NCBI RefSeq assembly: GCF_020740535.1
Contig: NZ_CP082362.1
Location: forward strand, 4,524,501 to 4,588,500
DNA: 64,000 bases
Source of the DNA: Streptomyces profundus
GTDB lineage: Bacteria; Actinomycetota; Actinomycetes; Streptomycetales; Streptomycetaceae
Reading direction: 5' to 3'
Position numbers and translations under genes: made by a program
Notes under the pieces: generated by a model
Told to the model about the DNA's origin: nothing
The model's input: the letters and a program-made list of their open reading frames with translations, nothing else
Database searches by the model: none
Shown: piece after piece, positions 58,336 through 64,000 of the stretch
Layout of the letters: every line of letters starts with the position of its first letter
Numbering within the stretch: position 1 is the stretch's first letter

Positions 58336-58942
58336 CGTCCTCCCCTGGGGCGTCGGCGAGCGCTTCCCTGGCCGCCATCAGGGCGAAGCCCAGCAGGTTC
58401 TGTCCGCGCCAGCGGGACGGCGAGGCCGCCCGTTCGTCGTCCGCCGTCAGGCCGATGCCCCAGATCCGGTCGAGGGGGCTCGCCTCGACGAGCACCCGGC
58501 CCGAGGTGGAGAGCAGGTAGTCGCGGAGTTCCGGGTGCTGGCCGAACTTCGCCGTGCTGGCCCGGACGACGATGGCGAAGCGTCGGGCGTGCCAGGTCTC
58601 CTCGTCGAAGGAGGAGACCTGCCGGCCCAGGTCCTTGGCCGCCCCTGGGTGCGGCGCCGCGAGGACGCGGGCGGCCGTCTCCTCGTCCCCGAAGAGCCGC
58701 GCCTTGGCCGCCATCATGTAGTGCTCGGCGCTCGGGTAGGCGACGCCCTCGACGGTGAACGGGACGGGCCACCACTGGCTGAGGCACCAGGGCCCTGGGC
58801 CCGCGCCCGGGCGGGCGCGATGCCCCCAGAAGTAGAGGTACTTGAGACGCTGCCCGTGCTGCCCGTGCTGTTCCCGCTGTTCCCGCTGTTCGAGACGGCA
58901 CAGCTCCCGGAGGTCGCGGGGCGGCGGTTCGATGGAGCCCAT
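58322..58942 (-). CDS. NADAR-family protein (YbiA-like N-glycosidase)
   Basis: A 206-residue NADAR protein. The core has YLYFWGHRARPGAG, SQWWPVPFTVEGVAYPSAEH, YMMAAKARLFGDEETAARVL and RIWGIGLTADDERAASPSRW, closing with GQNLLGFALMAARE. The family cleaves N-glycosidic bonds in riboflavin intermediates (YbiA) or removes ADP-ribose-type modifications. The N-terminus contains a low-complexity REQREQ/HGQHGQ segment from 9-bp tandem repeats. ATG 58942 is used; no family residue lies upstream of the repeats, so a shorter start is possible. It overlaps the SRAP gene tail-to-tail by 14 bp. Confidence 0.92.
   Translation of the reverse strand: MGSIEPPPRDLRELCRLEQREQREQHGQHGQRLKYLYFWGHRARPGAGPGPWCLSQWWPVPFTVEGVAYPSAEHYMMAAKARLFGDEETAARVLAAPHPGAAKDLGRQVSSFDEETWHARRFAIVVRASTAKFGQHPELRDYLLSTSGRVLVEASPLDRIWGIGLTADDERAASPSRWRGQNLLGFALMAAREALADAPGEDVRTG
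58851..58891. repeat. tandem 9-bp repeats inside the NADAR gene
   Basis: Two copies of TGCCCGTGC followed by two of TGTTCCCGC and a partial third. They encode the REQREQHGQHGQ segment. They keep the frame because the unit is 9 bp. Confidence 0.8.
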
Positions 58943-59091
58943 GCCGTCAGCCTGACAGGGCCGCCGCCGGCCAGGCCACGCATTAAGCCCCGAGCCCGTG
59001 CCTGGCCGCCGGTGCCGCCCCGCGCCGCCCCCGCCACCGCGCCAGCCCGCCCCGCGCCGGGCCCCGCCAACCGGACAGTACCGATTATTTT

Positions 59092-59103
59092 CGAAATGTT
59101 TCC
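59092..59103. promoter_or_regulatory. operator candidate CGAAATGTTTCC upstream of thuA-like gene
   Basis: It differs by two bases from the perfect palindrome at 59176. Its A/T-rich flank (ATTATTTT) stands out from the local GC-rich DNA. It is probably the distal half of a two-operator promoter. Confidence 0.55.
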
Positions 59104-59175
59104 CGGGACTCGGTGCGAAGTCTTGACGGCCCCGACAGCGCTTTCTACAGTTCTCGCGCGGTAAGCGATTTTTTT

Positions 59176-59187
59176 CGAAATATTTCG
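59176..59187. promoter_or_regulatory. palindromic operator CGAAATATTTCG upstream of thuA-like gene
   Basis: A perfect 12-bp palindrome inside a TTTTTT-rich context, 58 bp before the ThuA-like start. The related site 84 bp upstream (8 helical turns) suggests that one dimeric repressor binds both. The regulator is not in the window; LacI or ROK types are the usual suspects for sugar operons. Confidence 0.7.
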
Positions 59188-59244
59188 ATCGCGTGGCATG
59201 GCAGGCGACGGGAACAGCGCAGCGTGAAAGGAGCGGGGAACCCT

Positions 59245-59904
59245 ATGGCCCCCGGAAGGCGGCAGGTGCTCGTGGTGCGCGGTGGCTGGGAGGGTCACCA
59301 GCCCCGAGAGACCACCAACCTCTTCATGTCCTTCCTCCGCGAGAACGGCTTTCGGATCCTGGTCGAGGAGTCCCTGGAGGTCTACGAGGACGAGAAACTG
59401 CTCGCCCAGACGGACCTGATCGTGCAGTGCTGGACGCTGGGCGACATCACCCGGGCGGAGAGCGAGGGCCTGGCCGCCGCCGTGCGCGGCGGCACCGGCT
59501 TCGCCGGGTGGCACGGCGGGATCCTGGACGCCTTCCCCGGCGAGCCGTCCTACCGGCTGCTGGTCGGCGGTCAGGCGGTGGTGGACATGCCGGGCCCCGA
59601 CCGGCAGCGGGTGCGGCTCTCCGGCGAGCACCCCGACCATCCCGTCATCGCCGGACTGCGGGACTTCGACGTGCCGACCCCGCCCTACTGGGTGCACGCC
59701 GACCCGCTGAACGACGTGCTGGCGACCGTCACCTTCGAGGCGGACGAGGCCAGGGAACGCCCCGTCGCCATCCCCGCGGTGTGGACCAGGCGGTGGGGAC
59801 GGGGACGGGTCTTCGTCTCCACCATCGGCCACGGCCTCGACGACTTCGCCGTCCCCGAGGTGCGCGCCATCACCGAGCGCGGCCTGCTGTGGGGCAGCCG
59901 CTGA
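59245..59904 (+). CDS. ThuA-like glutamine-amidotransferase-fold protein
   Basis: A 219-residue ThuA-domain protein (trehalose-utilisation type, class I glutamine-amidotransferase fold). Motifs are VLVVRGGWEGHQPRETTNLF, TDLIVQCWTLGDITRAESEG, GTGFAGWHGGILDAFPGEPS (nucleophile-elbow position occupied by Gly/Trp, His), and GRGRVFVSTIGHGLDDF. Family members are linked to trehalose or other disaccharide breakdown with 3-keto-sugar dehydrogenases, though no exact reaction is established. ATG 59245 has AAGGAG about 11 bases upstream; GTG 59224 is possible. The PQQ-dehydrogenase fusion follows 235 bp downstream, and the Gfo/Idh gene is convergent beyond it. Confidence 0.88.
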   Translation: MAPGRRQVLVVRGGWEGHQPRETTNLFMSFLRENGFRILVEESLEVYEDEKLLAQTDLIVQCWTLGDITRAESEGLAAAVRGGTGFAGWHGGILDAFPGEPSYRLLVGGQAVVDMPGPDRQRVRLSGEHPDHPVIAGLRDFDVPTPPYWVHADPLNDVLATVTFEADEARERPVAIPAVWTRRWGRGRVFVSTIGHGLDDFAVPEVRAITERGLLWGSR

Positions 59905-60139
59905 CCGAGGCCCGACCTGGCCGCCCCCGCCCCCGCCCCCTGGCCAGGTGACCGACCAGAGCCGTCCACCCGCGTAGCCCCCTACCCGCAGACTTCCCGC
60001 CCGTGGCCCCGCCGCGCGGCGGGGGACCGGGCTGGTCCGGCCCCTGGCCGACCCACCCGCCCAGCAGGGTCCTCACGCCCGGGGAGCCGCCCCGGAACCG
60101 CGAAGGAGCCCAACACCCCCACCTGTTCAGTGAGGAGCA

Positions 60140-63100
60140 GTGTTGAGAGCAAAAGCCCAGCGAACGCTCAGACCAGCGGCGCGCGTGGCCGCCGTCTCCC
60201 TGGCCCTACTGGTGGGTGCCGGCGTCGCCGTCGCGCACCCGGGCCATGGAGCTGAGACCTTCAACGCCCTCGTCTTCAGCAAGACCGAGGGTTTCCGGCA
60301 CGACTCCATCCCCGCCGGGATCGCCGCCATCGAGGCGCTCGGTGACGAGCACGGTTTCGATGTCACCGCCACCGAGGACGCGGCGGTCTTCAACGACGAG
60401 GAGCTGGCTCAGTACGAGGTCGTCATCTGGCTCTCCACCACGGGTGACGTGCTGGACGACGACCAACAGGGCGCCTTCGAGCGCTATATCTCCGCGGGTG
60501 GCGGCTACGCCGGTGTGCACGCGGCGGCCGACACCGAGTACGACTGGCCCTGGTACGGCGAGTTGGTTGGCGGCTACTTCGCCGGCCACCCCGAGCCGCA
60601 GACCGCCACCATCCAGGTGGAGGACGCCGACCACCCGTCGACCGCCTCGCTGCCCGCCGAGTTCGAGCGGCACGACGAGTGGTACGACTACGCGCCCAAC
60701 CCGAGGGACGACGCACGCGTCCTCGCCACGTTGGACGAGAGCAGCTACAACGGCGGCACCATGGGGGACGATCACCCGATCTCCTGGTGCAAGGACGTCG
60801 ACTCGGGGCGCGCCTGGTACACGGGCATGGGCCACACCCAGGAGTCCTTCGAGGAGCCCGAGTTCCTCGCGCATCTGCTCGGCGGCATCCAGTCCGCGGC
60901 CGGTGTGGTGGCGGCCGACTGCGCCGGCTCCACCGAGCCGCTGGACGAGGGCTTCGAGAAGGTGACGCTGGACGACAACACCAGCAACCCGATGGAGCTG
61001 GCGGTCGCCGACGACGGCCGCGTCTTCTACATCGACCGCAACGGCGCCGTGAAGGTGATCGGCACGGACGGCTCGGTGGCCACCGCCGGCACGCTCGCCG
61101 TCTACACCGGGCAGGAGTTCGGTCTGCTGGGCATCGCCCTGGACCCGGGCTTCGCCGACAACGGCTGGCTCTACCTCTACTACTCGCCGGCCGGCACCGA
61201 GGAGATCGACCGCGTCTCCCGGTTCACCGTCCAGGGCGACACGCTGGACCCGGCGAGCGAGCAGGTGGTCCTGGAGGTCGGCACCCAGCGTCAGGAGTGC
61301 TGCCACGCCGGTGGGGCCCTGGAGTTCGACACCCAGGGCAACCTCTACATCGCGACCGGCGACAACACCAACCCGTTCGCCTCGGACGGCTACACGCCGA
61401 TCGACGAGCAGGAGGGGCGTGCCGCCTGGGACGCGCAGGGCACCTCGGCCAACAGCGCGGTGCTCAACGGGAAGGTGCTGCGCATCACCCCGCAGCCGGA
61501 CGGGAGTTACACCATCCCCGACGGGAACCTCTTCGCCGAGGGCACGGAGAACGCCAGGGCCGAGATCTATGCCATGGGCTTCCGCAACCCGTTCCGGATC
61601 GGCATCGACCCGACCACCGACGGCCTCTACGTCGCCGACTACGGGCCCGACGCCGGCAATGTGAGCGAGGACCGGGGCCCCGACGGCCGGGTCGAGTGGA
61701 ACATCGTCAACGAGCCGGGCTTCTACGGCTGGCCCTACTGCGTCGGCGACAACACCCCGTACATCGACTACGACTTCGCCACCAGCACCTCGGGCGACGC
61801 GTTCGACTGTGCGGCGCCGGTCAACGACTCGCCGAACAACACCGGGGTGACGGAGCTTCCGGCCGCCATCCCGGCGGAGCTGTGGATGGGCAAGTCCACC
61901 ACGGGCTCGCCGGAGATCGGCGGCAGCGGCGCCCCGATGACCAGCGGTGCCTACGCCTTCGACCCGGAGCTCGACTCGGACCGCAAGTGGCCGGCGGACT
62001 TCGACGGCAACGTGGTGTTCGCCGACTGGAACGACAGCCGGCTGTTCTCCCTCCAGCTCGACGACGCGCGTGACTCGGTCACCGAGGTGACGCGGATCTT
62101 CGAGGACATCGGCTTCAACCGTCCGCACGCCCTGGAGTTCGGCCCCGACGGCGCGCTCTACATCATCGAGTGGGGCAGCGGCTTCGGCGGCGACAACAGC
62201 GACTCCGGCGTCTACCGCCTCGACTACGTGCAGGGGAACCGTTCCCCCGTCGCGAAGATCACCGCGGACCGCACCTCGGGGCCCGCTCCGCTGGAGGTCA
62301 ACTTCGACTCCGAGGGGTCGCACGACCCGGACGGCACACCCGTGACGTTCGCGTGGGACTTCGACGGTGACGGCACCGTGGACAGCACCGAGGCGACGGG
62401 CAGTCACACCTACACCGAGCCGGGCGGGTACACCGCGCGGCTCACCGTGACCGACGCCGACGGCAGCTCCGCGGTGTCCAACCTGACCATCGTGTCGGGC
62501 AACACCGCTCCGGTGATCGAGGTCACCGCCCCGGTCGACGGCGGGTACTTCGACTTCGGCGACACCATCGCCTACGAGGTGTCCGTCACCGACGCGGAGG
62601 ACGGCGAGGTCGACTGCCAGGACGTGGTGGTGCAGCCCGGGCTCGGCCATGACGAGCACTCCCACGGCTACGAGCAGTACCGGGGGTGCTCCGGCACCTT
62701 CCCGCTGCCCGGCGACGAGGGGCACATCGGTGCCAACATCTTCGGCACCGTCACCGTCACCTACACCGACCAGGGCAACGGCGACGCTCCGGCGCTGACC
62801 ACCCAGGAGGTGCTGGTGCTCCAGCCCAAGCACCGGGAGGCCGAGTACTTCGACAGCACCGGCCGGATCGAGTCCGCCGGCGGCGGCGGTGACCCGGGCG
62901 TCTCGATCGAGGACACCGGCGACTCGGCCGGCGGTGGCAAGAACATCGGCCATATCGACGACGGTGACTGGTGGGCCTGGGAGCCGGCCAACCTCACCAA
63001 CATCGACGAGATCGGTCTGCGCGCGGCCACCAACCAGCTGGGCGCGACCGTCGAGGTCCGCACCGGGAACCCGGACACCGGGCCGACGGTGGCGACCATC

Positions 63101-63262
63101 GAGATGGAGTCCACCGGTGACTGGCAGGTCTACCAGGACTTCACCGGTGCGGTGAGCGGCGACTCGGTGACCGAGAGCGGCACGCTGTACTTCGTCAAGA
63201 CGACCGGCGAACTCAACGTCAACTGGGTTGAGTTCATCGGTCAGGGCATCACCGAGGACTGA
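60140..63262 (+). CDS. secreted ThuA / PQQ-type sugar dehydrogenase / PKD / CBM6-like fusion
   Basis: A 1040-residue exported protein. The signal peptide (LRPAARVAAVSLALLVGAGV) ends near AVAHPG. The ThuA-like domain spans about 40-258 (NALVFSKTEGFRHDSIPAGI, GGGYAGVHAAADTEYDWPWY). A glucose/sorbosone-dehydrogenase propeller follows at about 285-700 (MELAVADDGRVFYIDRNGAV, LYIATGDNTNPFASDGYT, YGPDAGNVSEDRGPDGRVEW). A PKD domain covers 705-795 (SPVAKITADRTSGPAPLEVN) and a CBM6-like C-terminus 900-1035 (REAEYFDSTGRIES, HIDDGDWWAWEP). It probably oxidises an extracellular sugar while bound to polysaccharide. The start is GTG 60140 or TTG 60143 (better spacing from GAGGAG). It shares the sugar theme with the ThuA gene upstream. 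Confidence 0.92.
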   Translation: MLRAKAQRTLRPAARVAAVSLALLVGAGVAVAHPGHGAETFNALVFSKTEGFRHDSIPAGIAAIEALGDEHGFDVTATEDAAVFNDEELAQYEVVIWLSTTGDVLDDDQQGAFERYISAGGGYAGVHAAADTEYDWPWYGELVGGYFAGHPEPQTATIQVEDADHPSTASLPAEFERHDEWYDYAPNPRDDARVLATLDESSYNGGTMGDDHPISWCKDVDSGRAWYTGMGHTQESFEEPEFLAHLLGGIQSAAGVVAADCAGSTEPLDEGFEKVTLDDNTSNPMELAVADDGRVFYIDRNGAVKVIGTDGSVATAGTLAVYTGQEFGLLGIALDPGFADNGWLYLYYSPAGTEEIDRVSRFTVQGDTLDPASEQVVLEVGTQRQECCHAGGALEFDTQGNLYIATGDNTNPFASDGYTPIDEQEGRAAWDAQGTSANSAVLNGKVLRITPQPDGSYTIPDGNLFAEGTENARAEIYAMGFRNPFRIGIDPTTDGLYVADYGPDAGNVSEDRGPDGRVEWNIVNEPGFYGWPYCVGDNTPYIDYDFATSTSGDAFDCAAPVNDSPNNTGVTELPAAIPAELWMGKSTTGSPEIGGSGAPMTSGAYAFDPELDSDRKWPADFDGNVVFADWNDSRLFSLQLDDARDSVTEVTRIFEDIGFNRPHALEFGPDGALYIIEWGSGFGGDNSDSGVYRLDYVQGNRSPVAKITADRTSGPAPLEVNFDSEGSHDPDGTPVTFAWDFDGDGTVDSTEATGSHTYTEPGGYTARLTVTDADGSSAVSNLTIVSGNTAPVIEVTAPVDGGYFDFGDTIAYEVSVTDAEDGEVDCQDVVVQPGLGHDEHSHGYEQYRGCSGTFPLPGDEGHIGANIFGTVTVTYTDQGNGDAPALTTQEVLVLQPKHREAEYFDSTGRIESAGGGGDPGVSIEDTGDSAGGGKNIGHIDDGDWWAWEPANLTNIDEIGLRAATNQLGATVEVRTGNPDTGPTVATIEMESTGDWQVYQDFTGAVSGDSVTESGTLYFVKTTGELNVNWVEFIGQGITED

Positions 63263-63290
63263 GCCCTCGTGATCCGCCCGCACTCGGGTT

Positions 63291-63327
63291 CCGCCCGGTC
63301 GTCCCCCTTCGGGGGCGGCCGGGCGGG
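63291..63327. terminator. terminator between the dehydrogenase fusion and the oxidoreductase
   Basis: CCGCCCGG with a CCCCC TTCG GGGGG apex and CCGGGCGG on the other side; nearly continuous stem with a small mismatch, loop TTCG. It lies between two convergent genes. Confidence 0.8.
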
Positions 63328-63349
63328 CCCTGGTGGCCGGTTCGCCGGG

Positions 63350-64000
63350 TCAGCCGAGCGCGGCCACCGCGGACGGCCAGCCGGCCAGCCGCTCCCGTTC
63401 CACGGCGCCGGCCGTGGCCAACGCCTCCCGGTGGGCGGCCTCCAGCAGGTCGCCGATCACCACCCGCCGGTCCCGCGTCGCGGACTCGACCGCGGCGCAC
63501 ACCATGGCCAGCGTCCACACGTTGTCGTGCACCTCGCCCATCGGGGTGTGCCCGGTGCGCAGCGCGCGGACGAACTCGGCGAGCGAGCCGGCGATCCCCT
63601 TCCCCGCCGGCCTCTTCACCTCGGCGTCCGGGCCGGGCGACGGGGCGCCTTCGACCAGCGGCGGCCCCGTGCCGTCCCACAGCGCCGAGCCGTGTTCGGC
63701 GCTCAGCCGCCAGCGGCCGTTCCACGAGGTCTCGGCGCCCGGGCTGCACCAACTGCCGGTGTAGACATAGCGCGCGCCGTTCGCCATCTCGAAGACGGCG
63801 GTCGCGCCCGCGTCGCCCTCGTACCAGCTCCAGGGCGGGTTGTACGACGCGCAGTGGACCGCGATCGGCGCCGCGTCCACCAGCCATCTGGCGGTGTCGA
63901 ACGCGTGGATCGCCATGTCCACCAGCAGCGGCTGCGCCATGGTCTCGCGGAAACCGCCGAACGTGGGCGCCCGGAAGAACTCCGTGCCGAGCACGCCGAT
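63350..64000 (-). CDS. Gfo/Idh/MocA-family oxidoreductase, C-terminal fragment
   Basis: The open frame runs off the window end, so only the C-terminal ~216 residues are seen; the NAD(P)-binding N-terminus is outside. The visible part has the Gfo/Idh/MocA substrate domain: FRETMAQPLLVDMAIHAFDT with the conserved His, DAAPIAVHCASYNPPWSWY, GDAGATAVFEMANGARYVYT, and a closing LLEAAHREALATAGAVERER. In this family a sugar or inositol hydroxyl is oxidised to a ketone. Genes of this family repeatedly accompany ThuA genes, as here. It is convergent with the secreted dehydrogenase fusion. Confidence 0.88.
   Translation of the reverse strand: MGVLGTEFFRAPTFGGFRETMAQPLLVDMAIHAFDTARWLVDAAPIAVHCASYNPPWSWYEGDAGATAVFEMANGARYVYTGSWCSPGAETSWNGRWRLSAEHGSALWDGTGPPLVEGAPSPGPDAEVKRPAGKGIAGSLAEFVRALRTGHTPMGEVHDNVWTLAMVCAAVESATRDRRVVIGDLLEAAHREALATAGAVERERLAGWPSAVAALG

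Noticed and set aside
60206..63283. A 1025-codon minus-strand open frame
   Set aside because: Entirely antisense to the secreted ThuA/dehydrogenase fusion, whose domains are clear; Val/Gly/Arg-rich shadow.
1..64000. CRISPR arrays, rRNA genes, insertion sequences, replication origin
   Set aside because: None seen on either strand: no spaced direct repeats of 25-40 bp, no rRNA core sequences, no transposase or DnaA-box cluster.

Overview
The window is high-GC actinobacterial DNA, almost certainly from Streptomyces or a close relative. The evidence is a conservon (sensor kinase, roadblock, DUF742, GTPase), a B12-riboswitch-controlled metE, the CebR/CebEFG/BglC cellobiose system with its 14-bp operators, an SCO2400-type protein, many ATGA/GTGA start-stop overlaps, and GTG or TTG starts. 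There are no rRNAs, CRISPR arrays, insertion sequences or phage modules. One tRNA-Lys(CTT) is present. Genes at both ends are cut by the window edge.

1-10 kb: the tail of a SAM-dependent methyltransferase, then a minus-strand block. In transcription order this block is a ketosynthase-ACP protein without an acyltransferase, a stand-alone adenylation enzyme, an FAD oxidoreductase, and a four-gene conservon. The first three form a compact, unassigned biosynthetic operon. 10-16 kb: an AT-richer gap with no gene, a GAF/PAS sensor, a four-gene operon resembling accessory genes of streptomycete gas-vesicle loci but without GvpA, and a nucleotidyltransferase. 16-19 kb: cobalamin riboswitch and metE.

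19-23.3 kb: a short threonyl-tRNA synthetase paralogue behind what looks like a leader-peptide attenuator (an open frame with three consecutive Thr codons, followed by a GC hairpin), then an ECF sigma operon whose membrane and secreted partners share a C-terminal domain. 23.4-27.6 kb: a small conserved protein, a P-loop ATPase and a membrane-anchored periplasmic-binding-fold protein with no permease. 27.7-32.5 kb: a probable catabolic set (DUF3830, amidase, D-2-hydroxyacid dehydrogenase, two Asp/Glu-racemase/maleate-isomerase-fold proteins) around a divergent promoter with a 12-bp palindrome.

32.5-42 kb: a minimal tyrosine-recombinase-like protein, a PAS-GGDEF-EAL cyclic-di-GMP protein, a secreted M6-type metalloprotease, tRNA-Lys, a PAP2 membrane protein, a histidine phosphatase, a TPR-type regulator and a spermidine-synthase-like protein. 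42-56.3 kb: a cellulose-utilisation locus of bglC, cebG, cebF, cebE, divergent cebR, two beta-propeller proteins, and divergent GH6 and GH48 cellulases. CebR boxes sit in front of bglC, cebE and both cellulases. The cellulases would release cellobiose, CebEFG would import it (with an ATPase encoded elsewhere), BglC would hydrolyse it, and CebR would tie the set together.

56.3-64 kb: an SCO2400-type zinc-ribbon membrane protein, an SRAP DNA-protein-crosslink protein convergent with a NADAR protein, and a sugar-oxidation group (ThuA-like protein, secreted ThuA-PQQ-dehydrogenase-PKD-CBM fusion, Gfo/Idh/MocA oxidoreductase) preceded by paired palindromic operators. All calls were made by reading the sequence; no database search was possible.
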